The position numbers and the translations under genes were made by a program. From Triatoma infestans (lineage: Eukaryota; Arthropoda; Insecta; Hemiptera; Reduviidae), in NCBI GenBank assembly GCA_011037195.1, contig JAAEAF010000368.1, positions 220,831 to 284,830 of the forward strand: 64,000 bases of DNA. Direction: 5' to 3'. The stretch's first letter is position 1. The number at the start of each line of letters is the position of its first letter. Below are positions 53,041 to 64,000 of the stretch, in pieces. Below the pieces are notes generated by a model that ran no database searches, was not told the origin of the DNA, and saw nothing but the letters and a program-made list of their open reading frames with translations.

Positions 53041-53890
53041 TCTTATTATTTGGTATAGTGTAAATTTAAAATAATTTATTTCTAATTTTTTTAATAATTA
53101 TGTATAATATTAATGAATTAAGCAATGATCAAATAGTTTATGGTGATTTGTTTTAACAAAAGTTACCTTCCTCTATGGTTAACTACATTTTAAAAAAGGT
53201 AATTCGAAACTTTTCATTGCTTATTTTTAATTTCTTTATCTGCTAAGTTTATAGTAAACCTAATTATTAGTATATAATTGTACTGTAATGATTTACTTGT
53301 GTTGGTGGTCTTTATTCCTCATCATTTCTCTTCGTCTTCTATGAGATAGACTGGACAGTATTTTGAAGTAAGTTGAAATATCAGTAGTTTTTATTGTACT
53401 ATATATACGAGGAAGAGACTGCTTTCTAATTTTTATTTTTTAATTTTTGAATGGTAAAAAAATCTTTTCTATTTATAGACATAACAAAATCTATATTTAA
53501 TTTTATTATAAGTAAGGCACTTCCGTGTGTTAATTTAATCTCTTCAAAAAGAGATAAATAATATGATCGATTTATTATTGTTAATGATCTTTCCTTATAA
53601 ATGCATACACAGTGCCTTCAATCAGTTGGTCTTATTTTTTTCAGCATTTTCTTTCATTCAGAATTTTTATTTATATATTTTCAATAACAATATTATTATT
53701 TTATGTTTATTTTAAAAGGATATTTTCCCTCCTGTGATAATTTAAGTATATAAAAGGATTCAATTTATTTGAATAAGACAAAAAAAAATATTTTTTAATA
53801 AATTATCTTTAATTATTTTTCATTGTTTTCTGTTTATGGATCCCTATTTCAGAATTTATAAAATATTTTTTAAAACACTTGCACACCCTA

Positions 53891-53970
53891 CAATAGGCTT
53901 CTTCAGGGTAGCTACTGCTGATGCAGGCGATACTATCCTGAAGAAGCCTATAGCAATAGGGCAAAACGTC
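53891..53970 (+). repeat. inverted repeat with decayed hammerhead-like motif
   Basis: AATAGGCTTCTTCAGGGTA (53892-53910) and TATCCTGAAGAAGCCTATAG (53934-53953) are near-perfect inverses around a 23-base loop. The right arm continues as CTGAAGA, a GCCTAT...ATAGGGC stem, then AAAACGTC where GAAACGTC would be expected, i.e. a mutated core. Confidence 0.55.
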
Positions 53971-55539
53971 AGTTTATAACAAACCATTGACTCGGTCTCA
54001 AACCGAATATGTAAGTGTATAACATGACAATAACCGTGGAAGCCTGAAAGATAGAAAAGTAATATTTCATTTACTTGAAATTGATTGTTCTCTTAACAGA
54101 CATCAGCTTGTTCGTTTAAAGTCGCACTCCACGAGATAATAATTTTTTAGCTTGTTTAATTAACAACGGCCTAACATAAATATTGTTTACACTGATAATA
54201 ATTTACGATTGGAAATTAATGTAGTAGTTTTTATTGCCCTTTAGCAGGTTGGGATATGCAATAAATTGGCATGATTCTCAATGAAATCAAATAGATTTCC
54301 CCAGGGCCAAAAATGAAATGTTCCAAATTTGCATGTTTAAATTAAAATGTCTATCTTTATTATTTATTCATGAACTTATGAATTATTGGCTCCAAACATT
54401 GCAGCTTTTAAAAGAAAATAGTTAAGCTTTTTAATTAAGTTGTTACAAAGTCTTGGTTAATTTATTTTACTATAAAGTTTTTGATTCATTTGGGAATGAA
54501 ACTTTAAAATACCTCTTGTTGTCGTCTGAAAAGTTAATGCGTTATATTTGTTTAAAAAAAAAAAGAATACATGAAAAAAAAAAATCATAGAAATAAAGAA
54601 AACAAAAAATTAGGTAAAACATTTAGGTACAAGTTGGTAAATAGCTGCATCACGGCAAAGATATTTTTACAATCGGGTAGGTGTTGTCATCTGGTGGTTG
54701 TTGTTGTAATCATATTTATATATAGGTTATAAATTGGCATTAGAGCCTTTGCTTTGATAGAAATGTATTCAATTAAAAACCTACCCTAACTTTGGAATCA
54801 AATTTTATCTATTTTTTAATGTCTATATTTATTTATTATTCATGAATTTTTAGGTCTAGAAATATTTTACATTTCGACATTGTTACTGGTGCAGTTACTC
54901 AGGAATTGTAAGTTTGCTTATTACTGAAAGAAATTTGATTGTTTTGTTAAAACTTTCCCAATCGACGAACAGAACAATCTCTCATTAAATAGTATCGATA
55001 TTTCCATTTTCCTTATTTTTAAATTTTAATAAGAAAGTTTGGAAACTTAAATGGAAAATAGCAAATGGTGCCTTTATAGTGGTTTTGTTAAGGCGTCCCT
55101 AAAGAATTATAATATTACAATATAATATATTATAAAACAAAATATAATAATAATTCCTTTTTCATATTTTAATTTTTTAAAAGTGAAATTATTTTTTAAA
55201 ATTTCGAAAGAATTTCTAATAATATATTTGATAATTTCATACCATTTTTTAGAAAGATTTATTTTAAAAATTAATAATCTTAATAAATTTAAGTTTTACA
55301 TTATTAAAATGATTTTCGGTGGGTTACCTACATTATTGGATTTAACATAATACAATGAATGAGAACCACTTGGTTCTTTTTAAACTGTAGTCATATAAAT
55401 TTTCCTATTGCGTTTTAACTTTTAACTGTGATAATGACGAATACCCTTGTTATAGTTGTGGTGGTTGGTTCCGCAGAGCTGGAAAGCATCAAAGTGTGTA
55501 AACTGAATTTGCTATGTGCAAATTGTGTTGTCACACTGT

Positions 55540-55569
55540 CTGAAAATTGGCGAACCCCCGAAACCGGTC
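55540..55569 (+). ncRNA. hammerhead-like motif (degenerate core)
   Basis: It reads CTGAAAATTGGCGAACCCCC and then GAAACCGGTC, followed by GATGACCACAAAATGAAGCA, shared with 50243 on the other strand. The CUGANGA core is changed to CUGAAAA, so it is probably inactive. Confidence 0.45.
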
Positions 55570-56499
55570 GATGACCACAAAATGAAGCAGGCTACCACGG
55601 AAAATGTCTCTGATGCTCTGACCCTTGTTATAAGTAAATTTTATGTACAGTTTCTGTCCTTATAAATAAGTCAATTTCTTTTTAATAATTTACTTCTTTG
55701 ATTAGTCTAGCAAAGTATAATACAGTGAAATCCGCTAAAAATTCCACTTGTATATTGCATTTTTAATGTAACTTCATTTGCTTTGTGAATCTAGATTGAT
55801 TTTCGAGAACATTCGGTCTTAGAACTCATTTTATATACCGCTACATTAAATTTTTAAGAAACTTTTGAATCGAAAATGCATAACTTATGATAATACTTAA
55901 TCTTCTACAGGCAAAGAAGGCAGTTCTTTTGAATAAATGTAGTGATTTCTTATAAAAGTCTGTTGTTTTCACTGAGGATGCCTATTTTAAAATAAAAAGT
56001 GCAGGTGCATGTCCAGTGAGTTTATGAATATTGATCTGTGTGAAGTGCTCAAAGATCGTAGAATGCTTCATTCTAAAGTTCCATAAGTAGAAAAAAGAAA
56101 AATTCTTTTATTTGCCCGGCAGCTTATTTCTACTTACACAATTTAATACATAAATATGTACATTAATAATAAATATCTTAATAATATTATATAAAAATTG
56201 TACATTCAAATACGTTGAAGGCGTTGGTTTTGGTCTTCGTCAGGCGGTTTTCTGTCGGAGTTGGTGCCAGATTTCAGCTTCTATAGATGGTAAAGTTTGT
56301 TAGAAATCTGTGTGCAAAATCCAGCTGTCTATAAAATGTTTTATTTTTTGGGGATTTCAAGCTCCTTATGGATTTGTTCGTTTTGCAAGAACCACGGTGC
56401 TCCCAAGGAGATGCGCAGTACTTAATTTTGATATTCTTGCAATTTGTTCATTGCATCCCCCAGCCATACTGGCACGCAAGACCATATTTTCACGTTGAG

Positions 56500-56640
56500 T
56501 CATTTTCACATTTCAGCGGACGAAGAGTAGGATGGGCAGAGGCCAAAAAATTGTCGCTAGATAGAGACAGATGGCGATCCTTTTGTAAGACCTGTACACC
56601 ACAAGGTAGATGAGGTCAAGACTAAGTAAGTAAGTAAAAA
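56500..56640 (+). mobile_element. LINE 3' end
   Basis: It encodes GRRVGWAEAKKLSLDRDRWR and then SFCKTC, the last block of many insect LINE ORF2 proteins (AxDRxxWRxxxxxL), followed by a short 3' UTR and the tandem tail TAAGTAAGTAAGTAA near 56621-56635. 5'-truncated, as usual for LINE copies. Confidence 0.6.
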
Positions 56641-59155
56641 CAAGGAGTTATCACTAATCCACTCCTGCTTGTGAACTATTATTGTAATCTAATTTTAATT
56701 ATGTTAAGTTTTTTGTAGTACTTTTATTTTACTATTAACAAAAACATCATTACAAATCATAGTTTTAGATTTAGTTATATTACAAGGGGTAAATATTTTT
56801 GTGTTCAGCACCGTATAATATTAATAACTTAATAATCGTATAATATTAATTCCTTTTTTTATTAATGTTTAAAACTAACTAACATACTTGCTGGTAATAA
56901 ATTGTTTCTATTTAGTAAATGATCGTTTCACTATTAATTATGATTATATGCATTTGTTTAAGCAATTATTGATTGCATGATATGCGGTTTCAGTTGCATA
57001 TTTGGTGATATAATTAATTTCATTTATCATCATAATTTCAAACTGTGTTAAAGCCACATAATTAATAGGTTTTTGGTTACATAATGTAACGTATTAAATT
57101 TGTTTCTGTTGACTGATCACATATTTGTTACAAACCAATGATACTAAGTGTTTTTTTAACGACTAGCAGACAAGTTATACATTTTAACTTTTGTAATCCA
57201 TTTTACTGCTAGATTTCTACGATTATGTTAGACTTTTTTTTTAACCACAGTAATTATTTTATCATTTTTCATGTATTCCAATCAACTGTTATTATTTCAT
57301 TTTATGACATTGGATCATAAATTTTTTCCTAACCTACGGACGGATTATTGAATTAGAAAAAACTAGTTTGAATTTTTGTAATCTGGTGACGAGTCCTTGG
57401 AGGAAATGGAACATCCTCCAAATTTGGATGTTGATGTTTCTGCAAGAAGCAGTATTAATAACTGAAATCCCGGGATTCAGTCAGACAGGAAACATAGGGC
57501 CTATTGAGAGTTTGGTGTATGCAATTCCTTAGATATAGGCACTTCGAAAACGGCAAACTGTAGCTGCTGATATATTCACTTATTTCTGCATTTTTTTTAA
57601 CTTTTATGGACGGCTAGTAAAGTGTTCCATATTTACTCACATGGCTACTCTAGGCTCTACATGGATTTTTTGCATTGTGGCCAGACTCTCTACACATTTA
57701 CTTCTACTTAACTTAGAGACAAATTATTAAATAATTAAAGAACGAAGGATTTAAAAAATTAGTCCTTGCCATTTATTTCCAATCCAAGGAGTATATTCCA
57801 TCTTTTCTCAATTACTTCAATCTTAAGTAAATTAGTTTACTAAGTTGTGCATACCGTTTTTTTTTTGGTTCATCAAACTGATATTTTCAAGGAATTTGGT
57901 ATTTTCGCTTGATCATCGGTATCTAGTAAGAATGGAAATAAACTATCACTTGTTAGTGACTAAAGAGAATAAAAAGACGTTGCGAATTATTTCCAATATT
58001 TCCTGCCTATTTATAGTATAAAAAAAAAAAACAAGAGAATACTTCTCTATCACTTCAAAATGGAAGTAAACATTGATAAACAAAACACAATTTTATTAAT
58101 ATAGATTTATTTATCAGTTTGTTTTATTTAAATTTTTGTTTATTGAAATTTACAAGTGTAACAAATAGTTACTATAAGTAAATATAATGGTAGCTAATAC
58201 AATGACGGAATATTTGATTTGAGAAGGAACCGAGTGTTTTAGAATTTACTTTATGTAATTCTGACCATTTGCACACATTTTCAGATATTACATACATACA
58301 TATCATAACCGATAAGTGACTATTTATTAGCAATTTCTCTAGTTACTTATAATACTAGTACTTATAACACTGCAGAAATGAAACCTACTTATACCATAGG
58401 TTGTTAACTTCAGTCAGTGATTATATTATATTCAACTGAATGGCGTTAGATGTTTCATTTTTTTTTTCATTCAGCAAGGTATTTATTTTTAATTTCTAAA
58501 AACAGTATACCCAACACATGTGCATGATACACCTGTTTTAATGTTTTTATAAATAAACTTGGTTTATTTAAAAATGTAGTATATTTCATAAAACTAGTAG
58601 GTAGTAAAAAAAAATATTTAAACATTATAACAAAATTTAGTTAATTTTTTTAAGATTTTAATTTGGCGAAAAAAAAGTGACGCAATTACTTTTTACAAAA
58701 ATTATTTACGTTAAATTGTTTTAAAATGAAATCATCACTCTTTAAATAATAAATTTGAATACTTTTTTCAATTTTTTTCTATCGACTGCCATATCTTAAT
58801 TAATTTTCCTGTAGAATAATTTTGATTTCCTTCATTTATTTCTTCCTTTCATTTTCTACAATTTTGCAGAATTTTAATGAAAGATTTATCAAACATATTT
58901 CCTCAAAAATTGTGTGTCGTTTAGGTATTTCAGTTTAGGGCTAAACAACAAATTCATCACAGGAGTTGATAATAGATTAATACAGTTATTTATATTAGCC
59001 CAGTTAAAAATACAAAACTTGTTTGTTTATGCATTAAATTATTATTTCTTGATTTTTTTTTCATCGATTTTAGTGAGTTTAATTTATTCAATTTTTTTGG
59101 TAATCACGTACGAGCTATTTTGCGGTATTTTCTCAAACATTTCTGTTGAAAAAAA

Positions 59156-59610
59156 TCTGGTGTGAAACACTAGACTTTTTTCTTACTACAGTTAATGTTG
59201 TTAATAAAAGATACAAGTTTTCATTAAATTTGAAACTTGAAAATATTGACTACCAGCAAGTAGAAGCAGAATGTGTTTACAGTTCAATCCAGAAGAGATC
59301 GCTATAAACGATTACACAAACTCAATGTTTAAAATGGGCATTGGAGGACATGATGCAATAAGAATTGGCTTTACCTCCCTTTCCTCCAAATAGATATCAC
59401 AAAACACGCTAAAATGAATCATTCTGAAAATTATGTTTCAAACAAAAATGATAGGTTTATATCTGAACAGTTGTAGTTGTATACGAAAGAATACCAAAAA
59501 TCTCACAAACCTTTTCTGTAAGGTTGCACTTCCGGTTAACTGATTTTTCCAGTGAAAACTCAGTTTCGAAAATTTGACACGTTCATAATATTTACTAGTA
59601 CGAGGCACAA
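59156..59610 (-). repeat. hairpin-ended repeat, partial reversed copy
   Basis: The 3' end hairpin region appears first (CTGGTGTGAAACACT at 59157) and CACTTCCGGTTAACTGATTT and CGAAAATTTGACACG follow near 59528-59582, i.e. the family in reverse with a large internal gap. Confidence 0.6.
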
Positions 59611-59644
59611 AACTTTATTTTGTAAAACGGTCGATTTTTTTACT

Positions 59645-60300
59645 GTTTCTTACTCCTAGTAAGAGGAAGTATTGTAATCGTGTCAAATTTTCGATATCGA
59701 GTTTTTCACCGGAAATATCCGTTTTAAGGTCTTCTGAGTCCAATAAAGTGATTTTTAGCAAATGATGTGTGTGTGTATGTGAACAGCAGAGCTCAGAAAC
59801 GAAAAATCGCAGAAAGTTCAAACTTGATATTCCCTTTGGATGTCACCATGTGACCCGACAGTACGTTTTCTGTCACAATTCCTCAACCGGAAGTACCGCT
59901 TTACTCATTTTTTTCTGCACTTTTTTGCAATTTTCTCGAAAATGGCTCGAAAGATTTACTTTAAACTTGATATATAACTACACGTACAAAGATGTACAAT
60001 TTTTATTTGAAATATTTCTCCGGGAAAATGCATTTAAGGACACTGTTGGGGGAGGGGTGAGGTTAGATTGTTCTCTAAAGTTCTGTTTTAGCTTATTAAA
60101 CAATTCTATGATCTAAACAATATTAAATAAAATTAAAAATCAAAATATAAATAGAATACAAAAATTTTTTGTTGAAATTCCGAATATAAAGAAAATCAGA
60201 TGACCGGAAGTACTTTTTTACTGAAAAGTATTTTCCAATGTTCTGCTCCTTTATTAAAGGGGTTCCAACGGATTTTCTTTAAACTATTTTAAGGTCTCTA
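59645..60300 (+). repeat. hairpin-ended repeat, forward copy (left arm of palindrome)
   Basis: It starts TTTCTTACTCCTAGTAAGAG and runs through CGTGTCAAATTTTCGATATC, a TG run (59766-59780) and the CCGGAAGTACC units. It fades out near 60300 without its 3' hairpin. Confidence 0.78.
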
Positions 60301-60491
60301 TGTTATCCTCCGATTACTAGAACCTGTTACTTGTGAATAGAACCAATATTTAGAGTCCTATAGACCGACATTTTCACTCTATCGATGAAAAGATGTATTC
60401 ATCTTCCATTTGTCTTTGGAATCCCCAATTCTTATCATCCAGACGCCATACAAAATTCGTCAAAGATGAAAAAATAGATATTAAATTAAAA

Positions 60492-61475
60492 ATCTGGTGT
60501 GAAACACTCAGACAACTTTCTCTTATTCCAGTTCTCAAAATTATAATTGACAAATTTAATGAAATTTATCGAAAACTGTAAAAACTGTTCAGTAAAGGCG
60601 CACTTCCGGTTTACTAATTTTCTTGAAAGTCGGAATTTTGGCCATCTATTTATTTTTAATTAAATTTGTTTGGGTGATAGAATTGTATAATCAACTATGA
60701 TAGCTCTTTAGAGAAAAACATAACCCCACTCCTCCCCTAATAGTACCTTAAATGAATTTTCCCAGAAAAATGTTTTAAATAAAAGTTGTAGATCTTTGTA
60801 TGTTCAGTTTAAATAAGATGTTTCAAGAAAATCGACGGAGACATTTTTGAGAAAATCGCGAAAAAGTGAAAAAATTCACTTAGTAAAGTGGTAAAGTAAA
60901 CGCACTTCCGGTCATGCGATTTTTTTGAAACTCGGAATTCAACAACATACTCAATTCTAATTAACATTATTTGAATGATAGAATTGTTTAATAAACTGAA
61001 ATAGCACTTTAGATGAAAACCTAACCTCACATCTCCCCTGTAACTGCCCTTAAATGGATGTTCCCAGTGAAATGTTTCAAATAAAAGTTGTAGCTCTTTG
61101 TATGTGTAATTGATATAGTAAGTTTGAAGAAAATCGTCGGAGCCATTTTTGAGAAAAACGCAAAAAAGTAAAAAAAAAAAAAAACTAGTAAAGTGGTACT
61201 TCCGGTTGAGGAATTTTGGCAGATGACTCACAGTCAGATGCCATGGTGATACCTAAACGGAATATCAGGTTTCAAGTTTCTATGGTTTTTCATTTTTGAG
61301 CTATGCTGTTCACATACACCACACACACACACACACACACACAGGCAGGCCATTTGCTAAAAACCACTTTTTTGGTCTCAGGGGACCTCAAAAGGAATAT
61401 TTCCGGTGAAAACTCAATATCGAAAATTTGACACGGTTACAATACTTCCTCTTACTAGAAGTAAGAGAAAGTAAA
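60492..61475 (-). repeat. hairpin-ended repeat, full reversed copy (right arm of palindrome)
   Basis: It begins CTGGTGTGAAACACTCAGAC, then ACTTTCTCTTATTCC, and ends at 61440-61475 with TACTTCCTCTTACTAGAAGT and AAGAGAAAGTAA, exactly the family in reverse. It includes an (AC)n run at 61318-61342. Together with the forward copy at 59645 it makes a 1.8 kb head-to-head pair. Confidence 0.82.
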
Positions 61476-63003
61476 AAAAAAAATACATTTATAATAATTA
61501 TTAAGTCTCACTTATAAACTACATGCATATATTTATTTCTGTACATGAATTCAGACAACTACTGTTATTTAAGATATTTCTATTTTTACACGGCAGTGAT
61601 GATCTTCTACATAACTTTTCCCTTAACTACTGTCTGTTCGTAATTATATATATATATATTTTCAAATTAAGGGGGGATGGATTTAAATGATTTATGAAAT
61701 AAAAAAAGACAAAGCTGACATATAAGACTTTGTGTTTATCACTTGTTCTCACTTTATTGACAGTTTATTACAAAATTGGAATTTTTATTTAACATTTCGT
61801 TACGTTTAAGATTGTAGAGTTCGTGAATTCGTATATTAAAATCGCATTTGAATGATAAGACCAATAATATCTTAGAACGAGCTACACATTTAATTTTTGC
61901 AGACAATTTTCCATATAAAAGTAGAATATGTATATCTTTTGTTTAGTGTACAGGAGATATAAAGAAAATCTTTAAAACAGTTAATGAAAAACTATTAAAG
62001 AAAAAAAAAATCATTCAGTTTAAATTGGGCTTCCATGCTCCTTTCGTATTATTATCTAAAAGAAATATCGATTTTGAGTAACCTTAGATTTTTCATTTTT
62101 CAATTTCTGTAAATTTTCCACATGTACCGCAAGCTGATTATTTGGATTTGATCTGTCGTAGCATAAGTATTTTTGATGTTCCTGACCGGTTTCAGATATT
62201 CATCCATCGTGAGAATAAGACTATCAAGTTTGGGTAAAATTGTTGACTTTTTTAACTTAATGTTTCTGTCGCGTACTACATTTAAATCAACAAGTATAGT
62301 GCGTGATAGAAACATTAAATAGAAGCCAACCCTTTGCACGCAGTTGATAACGTTAATCTGACGAAATCGAAATCGTTCAGGGATATCACAAATATACATG
62401 CAAGACGAATGAAGTGGTTGTAATAGGATCCGATGAGAGGGATCTGAAGCAGAGAGACAGAGGGAGAGAGAGAGAGAGAGACACACACACACAAATTGAC
62501 AATCTCACTCGCTACTTAGGCCAGAATAAAGTGGTAGACTCTGTTTATATACAGCAGCGCTAGCACTACAAGAGATCGGTTTTTTAGAACAGTTTATACA
62601 GCAGTTACAACTTGTCAGCAACCAACTACTACCCTTCTCATCACTCGCTCTAAACCTTTCGCTACCGGTTTCTATATTCGTGTAAAGTCCTGGCAGTTTT
62701 TGTTACTTTTTGGTTATACAGTGTTCAGTATTATTTCCAGTTTATTTAACTCTCAAACCCAATTTTCTCCTTCTCATACCTATTATATGCAAGATGATAT
62801 ACTACAGCAATGCGGACCTATCCATTCATGCTGATGATTGAACTTTATTTCCAGCAAAATGAGTTTTTGGTGGGGTGATTCATAGTGCGGTGACTACCTA
62901 CAGTAGGCTATCCTCTAAAGAGCTACATCCAAATTCCCATACTTACCAATACGAAATTGGGAGCAATTAAATTATGCATGTTTAAGACAAAAAAACAAAA
63001 AAA
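61476..63003. other. intergenic, small repeats only
   Basis: A hammerhead-like motif (62184-62213), a (GA)n(CA)n microsatellite (62455-62494) and the recurrent ATAGGTCCGCATTGCTG (inverse, about 62807) are the only recognised items. Confidence 0.7.
62184..62213 (-). ncRNA. hammerhead-like motif (one core change)
   Basis: The minus strand reads CTCACGA, GGAT-GAAT-ATCT (stem II), GAAACCGGTC. The core G of CUGANGA is changed to C. The same family as the copy at 8071-8094. Confidence 0.45.
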
Positions 63004-63324
63004 TCTATATATATAAAAATTAAGCATTCGTATGTTTGTGGCCGCAAAACTCGAAAAGTAGTCAATGGATTAACTTGAAATTTTTACACAACGTTGTATT
63101 TCTATATAAAAGTGTTTATATATAATTTTTACTCCGAAGTTCCCACGGGAACGGGAACTTATCCGAGCATTTCGTGAGTTTGGCAGAAATAGACAGACTC
63201 AGACGCGTTGCGATGGTGGCTCGCTCTCTGAACCTCTTTCTCAACTACTTATAAGTACCTCTATTCCGAAGTTCCCACGGAAACGGGAAATTCCGAGCTA
63301 AAAATCCGTTCAAACGGTCATATT

Positions 63325-63906
63325 GCGTTATTACTTGCTTCTTCAGGTATTGCTACTACTTTTATGGAAGGAGGTAGAACAGTGCATTCAGCTCTTCATC
63401 ATAAAACCATCATAAAACTATCATGACATAAACATGCACTTCACAGAAAACCTACTATGTAACATTTCTAAAACATCCAGAATGGGAAAAGTTCTTCGGG
63501 CGTGCAAAATCATTGTATGCGATGAGTGTACAATAGCTTATAAGGAGTCATTGGAAGCATTCGACCATATATTGAAAGACTTGGGAAATAATCAGGTTCC
63601 ATTTGGTGGAGCATTGGTGTTACTAGCCGGTGACTTCAGGCAAACGCTTCGAAGTGATACCTCGCTCAACACCAGCTGGTGAATGAATGCCTGCTTGAAA
63701 TATTCAACTCTTTGGAGCACAGTAAAAAAAAAAATTCATTTAACAACGAATATGAGAGTTCAACTTCAAAACGATCCAACAGCTGCCATATTTTCAAGAC
63801 AAATTACGCGAACTCGGTAACGGCACTGCTTCTACAAATCCGGAAACGGGAAAAAATCACTTTCCCATCTGATTACTGCAACATTGTACATTCAAAAGAA
63901 GAATAA
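63325..63906 (+). pseudogene. Helitron PIF1-like helicase fragment
   Basis: Helicase motifs in order: GIATTFMEGGRTVHSA (63325 frame, stop at about 63421), IVCDECT (63434 frame, Walker B), LAGDFRQTL (about 63627), then a frame change and, near 63745, a TTNMRVQLQNDPTAAIFSRQ-type block in another frame, with FPSDYCNIVHSKEE near 63865-63906. At least three frameshifts. Confidence 0.8.
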
Positions 63907-63924
63907 TTTGAAGCACCAAGTGCT

Positions 63925-64000
63925 TCCATTTGGTGGAGCATTGGTGTTACTAGCCGGTGACTTCAGGCAAACGCTTCGAAGTGATACCTCGCTCAACACC
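63925..64000 (+). repeat. exact duplicate of 63597-63672
   Basis: The sequence from TTCCATTTGGTGGAGCATTG to CTCGCTCAACACC is identical over 76 bases to 63597-63672, 328 bases earlier, and runs into the window end. Confidence 0.9.

Larger units (their letters stand above)
53041..59155. other. intergenic, no host gene recognised
   Basis: AT-rich sequence with a hairpin/hammerhead-like repeat (53891-53970), another such motif (55540-55569) and a LINE 3' tail (56500-56640). I find no conserved exon on either strand. Confidence 0.7.
63004..64000 (+). mobile_element. Helitron remnant with PIF1-like helicase fragments
   Basis: It opens with TCTATATATATAAAAATTAA, the sort of TC-plus-TATATA 5' end seen in many animal Helitrons. 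From about 63325 it encodes, in broken frames, ALLLASSGIATTFMEGGRTV HSALHHK in two parts, then NISKTSRMGKVLRACKIIVC DECTIAYKESLEAF (DE box = helicase Walker B) and FGGALVLLAGDFRQTL, the signature of the Helitron PIF1-type helicase. It continues beyond the window. Frameshifts and stops make it inactive. Confidence 0.82.

Noticed and set aside
56310..56613. Overlapping ORFs with LPRRCAVLNFDILAICSLHP as a gene
   Set aside because: The downstream part is the tail of a LINE protein and the upstream part has no recognisable domain; two frames overlap.
62100..62492. 130-codon minus-strand ORF beginning at a microsatellite
   Set aside because: Its first residues are the translated (GA)n/(CA)n run and the rest crosses the repeat with the ribozyme-like motif; no domain.
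1..64000. CRISPR arrays, bacterial operons or rRNA
   Set aside because: No regularly spaced repeats and no rRNA sequence; gene structure is clearly that of an animal.

Overview
The window looks like part of a large, AT-rich, transposon-filled arthropod genome, most likely an insect. The evidence is two ordinary metazoan genes with long introns, several mariner families, tRNA-derived SINEs, LINE tails of the kind common in insects, and a Helitron remnant. I cannot name the order with confidence.

Gene 1 (+ strand, 80-23858) is axin, the scaffold of the beta-catenin destruction complex. Sixteen coding exons are visible and their phases join without conflict into 928 codons plus stop. They encode an N-terminal tract, an RGS domain, a GSK3-binding helix, a beta-catenin-binding helix and a C-terminal DIX domain. 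The start codon and first exon(s) lie left of the window. One intron (20160-20249) appears to be a GC-AG intron. The last intron (20559-23731) holds a nest of mobile elements: a mariner split by a hAT-like element, which contains a fragment of a third repeat and a SINE.

Gene 2 (+ strand, 28684-52703) is Strap (serine/threonine kinase receptor-associated protein), a seven-bladed WD40 protein. It is complete in seven coding exons (349 aa), against about 350 aa in vertebrates. Its second intron is about 18.9 kb and is a transposon reservoir. It holds a nearly intact cecropia/Hsmar1-type mariner with one frameshift, an internally deleted second mariner, a Tigger/pogo element, two LINE fragments, four copies of an unclassified repeat with hairpin ends, and a very young poly(A) retroposon.

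The right end (52704-64000) has no host gene that I recognise. It contains the Strap 3' end, LINE and repeat fragments, a head-to-head pair of the hairpin-ended repeat, and a decayed Helitron with a PIF1-like helicase fragment, part of which is exactly duplicated.

The most interesting signal outside the genes is a recurring short motif: CTGA(N)GA, then a small stem, then GAAAC, then GTC. It is found at eight places on both strands. In the best copies it can fold as a type I hammerhead ribozyme with a minimal helix III, and helix I shows pair-preserving differences between copies. This matches what is known of hammerheads in Penelope-like retroelements and related small elements.
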